Below are positions 23,855 to 33,831 of a stretch of DNA of 64,000 nt, piece after piece. The number at the start of each line of letters is the position of its first letter. Positions within the stretch are counted from its first letter, which is position 1. This stretch comes from an uncultured Faecalibacterium sp. (GTDB lineage Bacteria > Bacillota > Clostridia > Oscillospirales > Ruminococcaceae). The stretch is taken from positions 1 through 64,000 of the forward strand of contig UQDV01000003.1 in assembly GCA_900539945.1 (NCBI GenBank). Direction: 5' to 3'. The notes under the pieces are model-generated. The model did no database searches, was not told the DNA's origin, and saw only the letters and a program-made list of their open reading frames with translations. The position numbers and the translations under genes are program-made.

Positions 23855-25846
23855 ATGGCAAAAAAACAGGAATATGGCAACGAGAGCATTACTTCTTTAA
23901 AGGGTGCCGACCGTGTGCGCAAGCGCCCGGCCGTTATTTTTGGCTCCGACGGTGTGGAGGGCTGCGCCCACTCCATTTTTGAGATCGTCTCCAACTCCAT
24001 CGACGAGGCCCGCGACGGCCACGGTGACACCATCAACGTGACCCGCTGCAGGGACGGCAGCGTCATTGTGGAAGATTTTGGCCGCGGCATGCCCGTGGAC
24101 TGGAACAACGGCGAGGGACGCTACAACTGGGAGCTGCTGTTCTGCGAGATGTACGCCGGCGGTAAGTACGGCGAGGGCGAGGACAACTACGAGTTCAGCC
24201 TGGGCCTGAACGGTCTGGGCCTGTGTGCTACCCAGTACGCCTCTGCCTGGATGACCGCCGACATCTACCGCGACGGTTACCACTACCATCTGGACTTCAA
24301 AAAGGGCGAGAATGTGGGCGGCCTGCAGAAGGAAGCTTACAAGGGCCGCCGCACCGGCAGCATCATCCACTGGAAGCCGGATGACGAGGTGTTCACCGAC
24401 ATCGACGTGCCCGGAAGCTATTATAAGGACACGCTGCGCCGGCAGGCTGTGGTCAACGCGGGCCTGACCCTGAACTTTACCGACGAGAAGGAAAAGGATC
24501 CCGCTACCGGCAAGGCATGGCACGAGAGCTGGTGCTATGAGCATGGCATTGCCGACTATGTGGCCGAGGTGGCCGGGCAGGACACCCTGACCCCGGTGTT
24601 CAGCTGCGAGAGCGAGGCGGTGGGCCGCGACCGCGAGGACCAGCCGGATTATAAGGTGCGCATGAGTGCGGCGTTCTGCTTCTCCAATAAGGTGCAGATG
24701 CTGGAATACTACCACAACTCGTCCTGGCTGGAGCACGGCGGCAGCCCGGAGCATGCAGTGCGCACGGCCTTTGTGTACCAGATCAACAAATACCTGAAGG
24801 ACAAGAATCTGTACAAGAAGGGTGAAAGCACCATCAGCTTCCAGGACGTGCAGGACTGTCTGGTATATGTGTCCTCCAGCTTTTCTACCCGCACCAGCTA
24901 CGAGAACCAGACCAAAAAGGCCATCACGAACAAGTTCGTCTCCCAGGCCATGACCGACTTTTTGAAGCACTATCTGGAAGTGTATTTTCTGGAAAAGCCG
25001 GAGGAGGCCCAGAAGATCTGCCAGCAGGTGCTGGTGAACAAGCAGAGCCGAGAACATGCCGAAAAAACGCGCCAGAGCATCAAAAAGACCCTGTCCACCC
25101 AGATCGACCTGGCCAACCGGGTGCAGAAGTTCGTGGACTGCCGCACCAAGGATGCTTCCCGCCGGGAACTCTACATCGTGGAGGGCGATTCCGCTATGGG
25201 TGCGGTCAAGCAGAGCCGCGACAGTGACTATCAGGCCATCATGCCCATCCGCGGCAAGATCCTGAACTGCCTCAAGGCCGATTACGCCCGTATCTTCAAG
25301 TCGGACGTCATCGTGGACCTGATCAAGGTCATGGGCTGCGGCGTGGAGCTGGGCGGCAAACACAATAAGGAACTGGCCACCTTCAACCTCGACAATCTGC
25401 GCTACAACAAGATCGTGATCTGTACCGATGCCGACGTGGACGGCTACCAGATCCGCACCCTGGTGCTGACCATGCTGTACCGGCTCACCCCCACCCTGAT
25501 CAACGAGGGCTATGTGTACATTGCGGAGTCTCCGCTGTACGAGATCAACACCAAGGACCACACCTACTTTGCCTACACCGAGCCGGAGAAGGCCACCTTC
25601 CTGAAGGAGATCGGTGACAAAAAATATACGATCCAGCGCTCCAAAGGTCTGGGCGAAAACGACCCGGAGATGATGTGGCTGACCACCATGAACCCCGAGA
25701 GCCGCCGCCTGATCAAGGTACAGCCTGCGGATGTGGAAGAAACGGCCCGCGTGTTCGACCTGCTGCTGGGTGACAACCTGGCTGGCCGCAAGGAGCACAT
25801 CGCGGAGCACGGCGCAGAATATCTGGACGATCTGGATGTGAGCTGA
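23855..25846 (+). CDS. parE: DNA topoisomerase IV subunit B, Clostridia type
   Basis: A 663-residue ATPase subunit that, with ParC, decatenates daughter chromosomes. GHKL ATPase motifs are present in a divergent form: NSIDEARDGHG (about 46), VEDFGRGMPVDW (about 73) and GLNGLGLCATQ (about 125, where gyrase has GLHGVGASVV). The TOPRIM domain has VEGDSAMGAVKQSR (about 443) and CTDADVDGYQIR (about 525), keeping the metal-binding Glu and Asp-x-Asp. This variant pattern is known in second topoisomerase II copies of Clostridia. The ATG at 23855 follows GGGAGGAG. ParC lies 290 bases downstream. Gyrase genes are not in the window. Confidence 0.9.
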   Translation: MAKKQEYGNESITSLKGADRVRKRPAVIFGSDGVEGCAHSIFEIVSNSIDEARDGHGDTINVTRCRDGSVIVEDFGRGMPVDWNNGEGRYNWELLFCEMYAGGKYGEGEDNYEFSLGLNGLGLCATQYASAWMTADIYRDGYHYHLDFKKGENVGGLQKEAYKGRRTGSIIHWKPDDEVFTDIDVPGSYYKDTLRRQAVVNAGLTLNFTDEKEKDPATGKAWHESWCYEHGIADYVAEVAGQDTLTPVFSCESEAVGRDREDQPDYKVRMSAAFCFSNKVQMLEYYHNSSWLEHGGSPEHAVRTAFVYQINKYLKDKNLYKKGESTISFQDVQDCLVYVSSSFSTRTSYENQTKKAITNKFVSQAMTDFLKHYLEVYFLEKPEEAQKICQQVLVNKQSREHAEKTRQSIKKTLSTQIDLANRVQKFVDCRTKDASRRELYIVEGDSAMGAVKQSRDSDYQAIMPIRGKILNCLKADYARIFKSDVIVDLIKVMGCGVELGGKHNKELATFNLDNLRYNKIVICTDADVDGYQIRTLVLTMLYRLTPTLINEGYVYIAESPLYEINTKDHTYFAYTEPEKATFLKEIGDKKYTIQRSKGLGENDPEMMWLTTMNPESRRLIKVQPADVEETARVFDLLLGDNLAGRKEHIAEHGAEYLDDLDVS

Positions 25847-26137
25847 TGATTTTAAATTGCCTCCGCTTGCGCTCTGGCAATGACAGAGGTAATGTTGTTT
25901 TGATTTGTTGCTTTGTCGCAGCCTGCGGGCTGCTCCAAAGCACGTTTTCACGAGGAAGGCCCCAACGGGTCAAGACATTTTAAGGGAAAATGCAGAAAAC
26001 CGGAACGGCCTCCATCGGTGAAAGAGCAGCTCAGAATGGCCCGCAGGCCATTCTGAACTGCAAAAATAAAAATATGTTCCGCTGAATATGGGCAGAGCGA
26101 GAGCGGCGCCCATTTAAAATCGTCAAGAGGTTAGAAG
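25847..26137. repeat. Intergenic palindromic repeats between parE and parC
   Basis: The 290-base gap begins with a short palindromic unit (25859-25890, ATTGCC...GGCAATGAC). It resembles the REP-like CATTGCGAGGAGCG family seen in many bacteria. Further on, a hairpin CAGAATGGCC-CGCA-GGCCATTCTG (26032-26055) is followed by CATATTTTTA-like and TTCCGCTGAATATGGGC...GCGGCGCCCAT, a second hairpin. A similar two-hairpin arrangement lies at 59164-59262. I see no gene here. Confidence 0.55.
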
Positions 26138-28387
26138 ATGCCTAGAAAATCAACCAAGAAAACCCCAAAGCCGGTGCGCCCGCAGCTGGGCGACGGCGTT
26201 GAGATCCTGAACGCTGGCAGTGTGCTGGAGGACCCCATCACCCGCACGCTGGAAGTGAACTATATGCCCTACGCCATGAGCGTCATCGTGAGCCGCGCTC
26301 TGCCGGAGATCGACGGCTTCAAGCCGGCCCACCGCAAGCTGCTGTACACCATGTATGAGATGGGTCTGCTGAAGGGCGCCCGCACCAAGTCGGCCAACAT
26401 CGTGGGCAGCACCATGCACCTGAATCCCCATGGCGACGCCGCCATCTACGACACCATGGTGCGCATGGGCCGCGGCAACGAGAGCCTGCTCATGCCTTTT
26501 GTGGACAGCAAGGGCAACTTCGGCAAGGCCTACAGCCGGGATATGTCCTGCGCCGCAGCCCGTTACACCGAAGCCAAGCTGGAAAACGTGTGCGAGGAGC
26601 TGTTCCGCGACATCGACAAGGAGACCGTGGATTTTGTGCCCAACTACGACGGCACCACCACCGAGCCCACCCTGCTGCCGGTGACCTTCCCCACCATTCT
26701 GGCCAACAACACCCTGGGCATCGCCGTGGGCATGGCCTGCAACATCTGCTCGTTCAACCTGGCCGAGCTGTGCGCCACCACCGTGGCCCTGATGAAGGAC
26801 CCCCACCACGACATTGCCGCCACCATGCCCGCCCCGGACTTTGTGGGCGGCGGCCAGATCTTGTACGATGAAGCGCAGATGCGTGAAATTTACGAGCATG
26901 GCCGCGGCAGCGTGAAGGTGCGCGCCCGCTACAACGTGGTGCCCGGCGAAAATATGATCGAGATCACCCAGATCCCGCCCACCACCACGGTGGAAGCCAT
27001 CATGGACAAGATCGCCGAGCTGGTAAAGGCCGGCAAGATCAAAGAAATCAGCGATATGCGCGACGAGACCGACCTGAACGGCCTGAAGCTCACGCTGGAC
27101 CTCAAGCGCGGCGTGGACGCCGACAAGCTGATGGCCAAGCTGTTCAAGACCACCCCGCTGGAGGACAGCTTCAGCGCCAACTTCAACATTCTGGTGGCCG
27201 GTCAGCCCCGGGTGATGGGCGTGCGGGAGATCCTGCAGGAGTGGACGGCGTTCCGCGTGGAATGCGTGCGCCGCCGCACTTACTACGACCTGCACGGCAA
27301 GGAAAAGCGCCTGCATCTGCTGCAGGGCCTGGCCGCCATCCTGCTGGACATCGACAAGGCCATCAAGATCATCCGCACCACCGAGGAAGAGAGCGAGGTC
27401 GTGCCCAACCTGATGATCGGCTTTGGCATCGACGAGGTGCAGGCCGATTATGTGGCCGAGATCAAGCTGCGTCACCTGAACCGGGAATATATCCTCAAGC
27501 GCACCAGCGAGATCGAGCAGCTGGAAAAGGATATTGCCGACCTGAACGATGTGCTGGCAAAGCCCGCCCGGGTGCGCCGCATCATCATCAACGAGCTGAA
27601 CGAGGTAGCCAAGAAGTACGCGCAGCCCCGCCGCAGCGAGATTTTGTACGACTTGCCGGAGGAGGAAGCTGCCGCCGAGGAAGAGACGGTGCCGGACTAC
27701 CCGGTCACCGTGTTCTTCACCCGCGAGGGTTACCTGAAAAAGATCCCGCCCCAGAGCCTGCGCACCGCCGGTGCCCACAAGCTCAAGGAGGGCGACGAGA
27801 TCGTGCAGCAGGTGGAGACCCGCAACAACGTAGAAGCGCTGTTCTTCACCGACAAACAGCAGGTGTACAAGGTACGTCTGGCAGAGCTGGAGGACGGCAA
27901 GGTGGCCCAGATGGGCATCTTTGTGCCGGGCCGCCTGGGCATGGATGAAGGAGAGAACATCCTGGCCATGGTCATCACCGGGGATTACAGCGGCTTTGTG
28001 CTGTTCTTCTTTGCCAGCGGCAAGTGCGCCAAGATCCCGCTGAGCTCCTACGCCACCAAGCAGAACCGCCGGAAGCTGCTCAAGGCCTACTGCGACAAGG
28101 AACCGCTGGCCAAGCTGCTCTACCTGCCGGAGGAGACCGAACTGGCCATCCGCACCAGCACCAGCCGCATGCTGCTGGTGGGCACGGCGCAGATCGCCGC
28201 CAAAGCCACCCGCGACAGTCAGGGTGTGGCCGTGGTGACCCTGAAAAAGAACCAGACCATCGCTTCGGTGGTCCCGGCGGACACGCTGGAGCTGGCCAAC
28301 CCCCACCGCTACCGCGTGCGCAGTCTGCCCGCCACGGGTGCCCTCATCCGCGCCGAGGACGAAGGCGAGCAGATGAGCTTGCTGTAA
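26138..28387 (+). CDS. parC: DNA topoisomerase IV subunit A, Clostridia type
   Basis: A 749-residue DNA-cleaving subunit. The breakage-reunion domain has SRALPEIDGFKPAHRKLLY (about 51-69) and GDAAIYDTMVRMG (about 103). AAARYTEAKL (about 136) holds the catalytic Tyr that forms the 5'-phosphotyrosyl link. The C-terminal half has FFTREGYLKKI, GDEIVQQVETRN and VFLFFASGKCAKI-like blades of a beta-pinwheel, shorter than gyrase and without a clear GyrA box. This supports topoisomerase IV. Codon use and strand match parE. AAGAGG precedes the ATG. rlmH follows 10 bases after the stop. Confidence 0.92.
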   Translation: MPRKSTKKTPKPVRPQLGDGVEILNAGSVLEDPITRTLEVNYMPYAMSVIVSRALPEIDGFKPAHRKLLYTMYEMGLLKGARTKSANIVGSTMHLNPHGDAAIYDTMVRMGRGNESLLMPFVDSKGNFGKAYSRDMSCAAARYTEAKLENVCEELFRDIDKETVDFVPNYDGTTTEPTLLPVTFPTILANNTLGIAVGMACNICSFNLAELCATTVALMKDPHHDIAATMPAPDFVGGGQILYDEAQMREIYEHGRGSVKVRARYNVVPGENMIEITQIPPTTTVEAIMDKIAELVKAGKIKEISDMRDETDLNGLKLTLDLKRGVDADKLMAKLFKTTPLEDSFSANFNILVAGQPRVMGVREILQEWTAFRVECVRRRTYYDLHGKEKRLHLLQGLAAILLDIDKAIKIIRTTEEESEVVPNLMIGFGIDEVQADYVAEIKLRHLNREYILKRTSEIEQLEKDIADLNDVLAKPARVRRIIINELNEVAKKYAQPRRSEILYDLPEEEAAAEEETVPDYPVTVFFTREGYLKKIPPQSLRTAGAHKLKEGDEIVQQVETRNNVEALFFTDKQQVYKVRLAELEDGKVAQMGIFVPGRLGMDEGENILAMVITGDYSGFVLFFFASGKCAKIPLSSYATKQNRRKLLKAYCDKEPLAKLLYLPEETELAIRTSTSRMLLVGTAQIAAKATRDSQGVAVVTLKKNQTIASVVPADTLELANPHRYRVRSLPATGALIRAEDEGEQMSLL

Positions 28388-28397
28388 GGAGAATAAA

Positions 28398-28883
28398 ATG
28401 CAAAACATTGACCTGATCTGTGTGGGCAAACTGAACGCAAAATACTTTGCCGAGGGCGTGGCCGAATACCAGAAACGGCTGTCGGCCTTTGCGTCCTTCC
28501 GCATCATCGAGCTGCCGGAGGAAAAGATCGAAGAGAAGAACGCTTCCGACGCAGTGGTGAAAAAGGCGCTGGATAAGGAGGGCAAGGCCATCCTGTCCAG
28601 CGTGCGCAAGGGCGCGGCCATTGTAGCCATGTGCATCGAGGGCAAACAGATCTCTTCCGACGAGCTGGCGCAGTTCCTGGCCGACCGGGCAAACAGCGGG
28701 GCAGGGGATGTGGCCTTTGTCATCGGCTCGTCCCACGGCCTGTCCGATGAGGTGAAAAAGGTTGCAGCCCTCAAGTTCAGCATGGGGCGCATCACCATGC
28801 CCCATCAGCTGGCACGGCTGGTGCTCACGGAACAGATCTACCGCGCATGCACCATCAACGTGGGCATGAAATACCACAAGTAA
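28398..28883 (+). CDS. rlmH: 23S rRNA (pseudouridine-1915 N3) methyltransferase RlmH
   Basis: A 161-residue SPOUT-class enzyme that methylates the pseudouridine in helix 69 of 23S rRNA on assembled ribosomes. MQNIDLICVGKLNAKYFAEG at the N-terminus, VIGSSHGLSDEV (about 110, SAM-binding knot), and RITMPHQLARLVLTEQIYRACTI (about 132) with the final KYHK are all diagnostic. Length is exact for the family. AAGGAG is 8 bases before the ATG. It is co-transcribed with parC. Confidence 0.96.
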   Translation: MQNIDLICVGKLNAKYFAEGVAEYQKRLSAFASFRIIELPEEKIEEKNASDAVVKKALDKEGKAILSSVRKGAAIVAMCIEGKQISSDELAQFLADRANSGAGDVAFVIGSSHGLSDEVKKVAALKFSMGRITMPHQLARLVLTEQIYRACTINVGMKYHK

Positions 28884-29021
28884 CTTTACAACCCGCGCAA
28901 AACATGATAAAGTAAAGATACTGTGCTTAGGAAAAAGCACGCCCGCCGGTCGGGAAAGCCGGTGGGACTCTACACGATACGACACGGCAAACCAGCCGCG
29001 GACGGAAAGGATGTATTTACA

Positions 29022-30443
29022 ATGGAACAGAGCGAAAAGACCCTTGACATGATCGTCAACCTCTGCAAGAACCGTGGTTATGTGTTCCCCGGTTCCGAGA
29101 TCTACGGCGGCCTGGCCAACAGCTGGGACTACGGCCCCCTGGGCGTGGAGTTCAAGAACAACGTCAAGAAGGCATGGCTGAAGAAGTTCGTGCAGGAGAG
29201 CCCCTACAATGTGGGCCTGGATGCAGCCATCATCATGAACCCCCAGACCTGGGTGACCACCGGCCATGTGTCCAGCTTCTCGGACCCCCTGCTGGACTGC
29301 CGCGCCTGCAAGGCCCGTCACCGCGCCGACAAGCTGATCGGTGAGGAGCACCCCGAGGTGAACGTGGACGCCATGAGCTTTGACGAGATGGATGCGTTCA
29401 TTGCAGAGCACGAGGACATCGTCTGCCCCGTGTGCGGCAAGCACGACTTTACCCCCATCCGCAAGTTCAACCTGATGTTCAAGACCGCCATCGGCGTGAC
29501 CGAGGATAGCTCTTCTACCTGCTATCTGCGTCCCGAGACCGCGCAGGGCATCTTTGTCAACTTTGCCAACATCCAGCGCACCACCCGCCGCAAGCTGCCC
29601 TTCGGCGTGTGCCAGGTGGGCAAGGCTTTCCGCAACGAGATCACCCCGGGCAACTTCACCTTCCGCACCCGCGAGTTCGAGCAGATGGAGTGCGAGTTCT
29701 TCTGCAAGCCCGGCACCGATCTGGACTGGTTTGCTTACTGGAAGGACTACTGCGAGAACTGGCTGCTGAGCCTGGGCATCAAGAAGGAGCACCTGCGCCT
29801 GCGTGACCACGAGCCCGCAGAGCTGGCCTTCTACAGCCGCGCTACCACCGACATCGAGTACGCCTTCCCGTTCACCGACTGGGGCGAGCTGTGGGGCATT
29901 GCCGACCGCACCAACTACGACCTGACCCGCCATCAGGAAGCATCCGGCAAGAGCCTGGAGTACTTCGACAGCGAGACCAACGAGCACTACATCCCCTATG
30001 TCATCGAGCCGTCTCTGGGCTGTGACCGTGTGGCTCTGGCCTTCCTGTGCGAAGCCTACGACGAGGAGCACCTGACCGACAGCAAGGGCAAGGAGGATGT
30101 CCGCACCGTGCTGCACCTGCATCCGGCTCTGGCTCCCTACAAGTGCGCCGTGCTGCCCCTGAGCAAGAAGCTGGGCGAAAAGGCCATGGAGATCCGCAAC
30201 GAGCTGAGCAAGTACTTTATGGTGGACTACGACGATACCGGTTCCATCGGCAAGCGTTACCGCCGCGAGGATGAAATCGGCACCCCGTACTGCATCACCG
30301 TGGACTTTGACACCGTGGGCGACGAGGCCAAGGGCATCGTGGCCGACAACTGCGTCACCGTCCGTAACCGCGACACCATGGAGCAGGTGCGTATGCCCAT
30401 CAGCGAGCTGAAGAGCTACATTGAGAGCAAGATCGAGTTCTGA
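29022..30443 (+). CDS. glyQS: Glycyl-tRNA synthetase, single-chain (alpha2) type
   Basis: A 473-residue class II synthetase charging tRNA-Gly. [23 protein letters not shown] (about 17-39) is the family N-terminus. [12 protein letters not shown] (about 166) and [33 protein letters not shown] (about 190-222) are motifs 1-2. [13 protein letters not shown] (about 332) is motif 3, followed by the anticodon-binding domain. A CxxC pair with DCRACKARH and CPVCGKHDF suggests a zinc site. The ATG at 29022 has AAAGGATG upstream. TTTACA near 28885 could start the transcript. The 138-base leader lacks the conserved T-box segment. Two tRNA-Gly genes are 6 kb upstream. Confidence 0.95.
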   Translation: MEQSEKTLDMIVNLCKNRGYVFPGSEIYGGLANSWDYGPLGVEFKNNVKKAWLKKFVQESPYNVGLDAAIIMNPQTWVTTGHVSSFSDPLLDCRACKARHRADKLIGEEHPEVNVDAMSFDEMDAFIAEHEDIVCPVCGKHDFTPIRKFNLMFKTAIGVTEDSSSTCYLRPETAQGIFVNFANIQRTTRRKLPFGVCQVGKAFRNEITPGNFTFRTREFEQMECEFFCKPGTDLDWFAYWKDYCENWLLSLGIKKEHLRLRDHEPAELAFYSRATTDIEYAFPFTDWGELWGIADRTNYDLTRHQEASGKSLEYFDSETNEHYIPYVIEPSLGCDRVALAFLCEAYDEEHLTDSKGKEDVRTVLHLHPALAPYKCAVLPLSKKLGEKAMEIRNELSKYFMVDYDDTGSIGKRYRREDEIGTPYCITVDFDTVGDEAKGIVADNCVTVRNRDTMEQVRMPISELKSYIESKIEF

Positions 30444-30464
30444 TCCGTTTTTTGAAAGAACTGT

Positions 30465-30515
30465 GCGCCCGTCCGCATGCCGGAACCTCCGGAAGCGGGC
30501 GGGCGCTTTTGTTTT
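30465..30515 (+). terminator. Terminator after glycyl-tRNA synthetase
   Basis: GCGCCCGTCCGC pairs with GCGGGCGGGCGC around an inner CCGGAAC stem, then TTTTGTTTT. Confidence 0.85.
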
Positions 30516-30650
30516 GAAGATGCTGCACTCCCTATTTTGCGTCACTTTGCGTCGCACGGCAGCCCGCCTGTCCGGCCCGGACAGGCAAAAAGCCGGGAGG
30601 AACGTCCATTTTTCCAAAATTTTCCGATGCCGAGACAAACGACAACAAGT

Positions 30651-30680
30651 TTGACGCAGCCATGCAAAAAATAGTATAAT
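30651..30680 (+). promoter_or_regulatory. Promoter of the HD-GYP gene
   Basis: TTGACG (30651-30656), an 18-base spacer and TATAAT (30675-30680). The first in-frame ATG (30679) overlaps this -10 box, which rules it out as the start and supports GTG at 30721. Confidence 0.8.
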
Positions 30681-30720
30681 GACCCCAGGACGGACCATAG
30701 AAAAGAAGGGAGACACCGGG

Positions 30721-32619
30721 GTGCAGGACAAGGACGAAAAGACGGCACAGGGCGGGGCAATGACCCGGCAGCAGGCCGAACAGGAAATGGAGCAGCTGCG
30801 CAAGGTGTTCCCCTCGGTGCGCATGCTCACTGCAGAGCAGGTGCAGGCCGGGGAGGCATTGGGAGATGCTGCCCGGCAGGCGCTGGAAGAAAAGACCACC
30901 CACAGCCGGATGGAATACCGCGGGCAGGAGCTGTACGAGGTGACGGCCCTGTTTGCGCAGGTGGAAGGCACGCCCTGCGTGCTGGAGCTGGAGCGCAGGC
31001 TGGACCGGATCATGCTGCTGGACCCCGAAGAAAGCGAACAGTTGTTCAACAATCTTGCGGAGTACCGTGGAAAACTGTACCGCGATGCGGTGACCGGCGC
31101 GTACAATGAGCGCTATTACCAGGAAAAATATCGCAGCCGCATCCTCACGGCTGGTGTGGCGGTGCTGCGGGTGGACGACTTCAAGGCGGCCAACGACGTA
31201 TATGGCCGTTGCGCCGGAAACAGCGTGCTGGAAACCGTGGCCGGGGTGCTGCGCCGGAATCTGGGCGAGAAGGACCGCCTCATCCGCCGCGGCGAGGACC
31301 GGCTGCTGCTGCTTCTGCCGGAGGTGGGGCAGAGCGACTTCGGCCAGAAGCTGGAGCATCTGCGGCTGCAGCTGGCGGCGGCCGGTGTTCCGGGCTACTC
31401 CCATCTGCACATCTCGGTGAGCATCGGCGGTGTGTGGATCCAGGACGGGGAAGTATCGGCGGCGGTGGAGCACGCAGAGCGGCTGGCGACCTATGCCCAG
31501 ATGCAGAAGAACACCGTGATCACCGAGCAGCAGCCGGAGCGCACGGCCGCCGCGCCGGTGCACCGCCGCCAGAGCGTGCTCATCGTGGATGACTCTGAGC
31601 TGAACCGCAAGATGCTGGGGCAGATGCTGGGCAGCCGGTTCGACATTGCCGAGGCGGCCAGCGGCGAGGCCTGCCTGCAGCTGCTGGAACAGAACGCCAC
31701 CGGCATTTCCATTGTGCTGCTGGACATCCATATGCCCGGCATCGACGGTTTTACGGTGCTGGAAGAGATGAACCAGAAAAACCTGCTGGAACAGATCCCG
31801 GTGATCATGATCTCCAGCGAGGACACCGTGGACGCGGTGCGGCGGGCCTTTGACCTGGGAGCCTCGGATTACATCAGCCGCCCGTTCGACGCCAAGGTGG
31901 TCTATCAGCGCATCATCAACACCATCCAGCTGTACGCCAAGCAGCGCCGCCTGAGCGCCATGGCGGCGGATCTTGCTTTTGAAAAGGAACGCGCCAGCCG
32001 GATGATGATCGGCATCCTGAGCCAGGTGGTGGAAAAGCGCAACGGTGAAAGCCGCGACCATGTGCAGCGGGTGGCGCAGCTCACCTCCATGCTGCTGGCC
32101 GGGCTGGCCCAAAAGACCGACCGTTACCCGCTCACACGGGAGATGCGCCGCACCATTGCCACGGCGGCGGCCCTGCATGACATTGGCAAAATGGAGATCT
32201 GCGAGGACTTGCTGCACAAGGAAGGCCCACTGACCGAGGCCGAGCGCCGTACCCTGCAAAGCCACACCCTGCTGGGAGCACAGATGCTGGAAGAACAGCC
32301 CGAATGCCGGGACGACGCCTTTGCCCGCACGGCGTACAACATCTGCCGCTGGCACCATGAGCGGTACGACGGCGGCGGCTATCCGGACGGCCTGCAGGGG
32401 GAGCAGATCCCCATCGAAGCACAGGTGGTGGGCCTGGCGGACGTGTACGAGCGGTTGGTGAGCCGCCCGGTGGACGGCCATGCCCGTACCCACAGCGAAG
32501 TGGTGCAGATGATCTGTACCGGGGTGTGCGGGGCCTTCAATCCGCTGCTGCTGGACTGCCTGCAGGACATGGAAGTCGAGATCGCGCGTGCCATGCAGGA
32601 CACGCCGGAAGAAACCTGA
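30721..32619 (+). CDS. GGDEF-like / receiver / HD-GYP signalling protein
   Basis: A 632-residue cytosolic protein likely to break down cyclic di-GMP. A helical N-terminus leads to a GGDEF-fold domain (about 120-265, opening with YRDAVTGAYNERYY). Its active-site loop reads RRGEDR, not GGDEF, so it should not synthesise c-di-GMP. A REC domain follows (about 284-405; acidic pair VDDSELN, phospho-acceptor Asp in LLDIHMPG, but SRPF where the conserved Lys is normal). The HD-GYP domain (about 425-610) keeps ALHDIGKM and HHERYDGGGYPDG with LADVYERL, so hydrolysis is expected. The GTG start has AGGGAG upstream. Transcribed alone. No histidine kinase is adjacent. Confidence 0.9.
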   Translation: MQDKDEKTAQGGAMTRQQAEQEMEQLRKVFPSVRMLTAEQVQAGEALGDAARQALEEKTTHSRMEYRGQELYEVTALFAQVEGTPCVLELERRLDRIMLLDPEESEQLFNNLAEYRGKLYRDAVTGAYNERYYQEKYRSRILTAGVAVLRVDDFKAANDVYGRCAGNSVLETVAGVLRRNLGEKDRLIRRGEDRLLLLLPEVGQSDFGQKLEHLRLQLAAAGVPGYSHLHISVSIGGVWIQDGEVSAAVEHAERLATYAQMQKNTVITEQQPERTAAAPVHRRQSVLIVDDSELNRKMLGQMLGSRFDIAEAASGEACLQLLEQNATGISIVLLDIHMPGIDGFTVLEEMNQKNLLEQIPVIMISSEDTVDAVRRAFDLGASDYISRPFDAKVVYQRIINTIQLYAKQRRLSAMAADLAFEKERASRMMIGILSQVVEKRNGESRDHVQRVAQLTSMLLAGLAQKTDRYPLTREMRRTIATAAALHDIGKMEICEDLLHKEGPLTEAERRTLQSHTLLGAQMLEEQPECRDDAFARTAYNICRWHHERYDGGGYPDGLQGEQIPIEAQVVGLADVYERLVSRPVDGHARTHSEVVQMICTGVCGAFNPLLLDCLQDMEVEIARAMQDTPEET

Positions 32620-32633
32620 AAACATCACACCAA

Positions 32634-32674
32634 CCGGGAAGTGTACGGGAAACCAGCGCACTTCCCGGCTTTTT
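32634..32674 (+). terminator. Terminator after the HD-GYP gene
   Basis: CCGGGAAGTG (32634-32643) pairs with CACTTCCCGG (32659-32668), then CTTTTTG. Confidence 0.88.
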
Positions 32675-32766
32675 GTGTGCATAAAACAGAAGTCCGGTCC
32701 TTGCCCGCAGGCACAGGCTGTGTTAAACTAAAGGAAAACAGATCGCATGATGAGGAGGAATGGTTC

Positions 32767-33831
32767 GTGAAACAACTGCAAGGGTTTGTGCGCCGCGCTG
32801 CGGCGCTGGTGCTGGCGGCGGTGCTTTGCCTGTGTGCTCCGGCAGCACTGGCAGCGGACGATGCTGCCGTGTCCGGCGGTGCGGTGACCATGGGCGGTGC
32901 CAACACCACCCTGATCCCGGCGGAAGAGGAAAACTGCCTGAGCTGGCTCTTCGGCTCCGGCGACACCATCACCCTGCCGTACCTGAACATCCGGGGGCAG
33001 GGTCTGAAGAAAAACGTCACACTGAACCTGGTGGACTGCCTGGTGGGCATCACCTACAACGAGCTGGGGTCCATCGGCAGCTATGTCAGCGCCAGTGCGG
33101 CCCAGCAGGCCTGGAAGGCACAGGCCGTGGCGGCCCACTCCTATCTGGAATATCACAAGCAGTACGGTTCTTCGGCCAATGCATTGATCTACACCCCGGT
33201 GGATCAGATCCCCTCCGCTGCCCGGGAAGCCATCCGCAAGGCGGTGGAGCCGGTGAAGGATGAGATCCTCACCTACAACGGCAGTGTCTGCGACGCGGTG
33301 TGGTCGGCCAGCGCGGGCTACAACACCCAGACCGGCGTGTACGGCACCTGCTCCAGCCGCGATGCCTGGGGCACCGAGGTGCCCTATCTGCAGAGCGTGG
33401 AAAGCCCCTATGAGGAGCAGTATCACAACCTGCTGCGCCGCTCCATCGGCAAGGATTATACCTATGTGGAGTACAACGACAGCCGCACCGGGGAGCCTTA
33501 TACCGATGCGGACACCACCCACAAGAGCCTGGGCGGCTATGTGCAGTACAACACCTTTGTGTCCAACGGGCGCAGCTACCGCTACATCGGGCAGTTCGTC
33601 TCGTCCCGCTACTGCTTTGACTTTGGCACGGACGAAAACGGTACCCCCTGCATGACCTACTACGGCTTTGGCCACGGTGTGGGCATGAGCCAGTGCGGCG
33701 CGGTGGGCTATGCCGCAGAGCGGAACATGGGCTATAAGGCCATCCTCCGGCATTATTACAAGGGTGCCAGCATCACGAGCCAGGGCAGCAGCGGCGGTCT
33801 GTTCGGCTGGCTGCGCAGCCTGTTTGGCTGA
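32767..33831 (+). CDS. Secreted SpoIID/LytB-domain protein
   Basis: A 354-residue exported protein with a signal peptide (VKQLQGFVRRAAALVLAAVL, cleaved near ALA|AD, about 30). SpoIID-type proteins are lytic transglycosylases that need stem-peptide-free glycan strands. The domain spans the rest: LVDCLVGITYNELGS (about 91, with the expected catalytic Glu), WKAQAVAAHSYLEYH (about 117) and the closing GFGHGVGMSQCGAVGYA (about 299). The GTG at 32767 follows GAGGAGGAA. Whether it acts in sporulation or in general wall remodelling cannot be told; no spo genes are adjacent. Confidence 0.88.
   Translation: MKQLQGFVRRAAALVLAAVLCLCAPAALAADDAAVSGGAVTMGGANTTLIPAEEENCLSWLFGSGDTITLPYLNIRGQGLKKNVTLNLVDCLVGITYNELGSIGSYVSASAAQQAWKAQAVAAHSYLEYHKQYGSSANALIYTPVDQIPSAAREAIRKAVEPVKDEILTYNGSVCDAVWSASAGYNTQTGVYGTCSSRDAWGTEVPYLQSVESPYEEQYHNLLRRSIGKDYTYVEYNDSRTGEPYTDADTTHKSLGGYVQYNTFVSNGRSYRYIGQFVSSRYCFDFGTDENGTPCMTYYGFGHGVGMSQCGAVGYAAERNMGYKAILRHYYKGASITSQGSSGGLFGWLRSLFG

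Noticed and set aside
26150..28798. Very long minus-strand frame (882 codons) opposite parC and rlmH
   Set aside because: Antisense to genes with clear motifs; it lacks a ribosome site and any recognisable domain.
28884..29021. T-box leader before glycyl-tRNA synthetase
   Set aside because: The conserved AGGGTGG-ACC-G segment and a terminator/antiterminator pair are missing.
30679..30721. ATG 30679 as start of the HD-GYP gene
   Set aside because: It overlaps the -10 box and has no ribosome site; GTG 30721 has AGGGAG at a proper distance.
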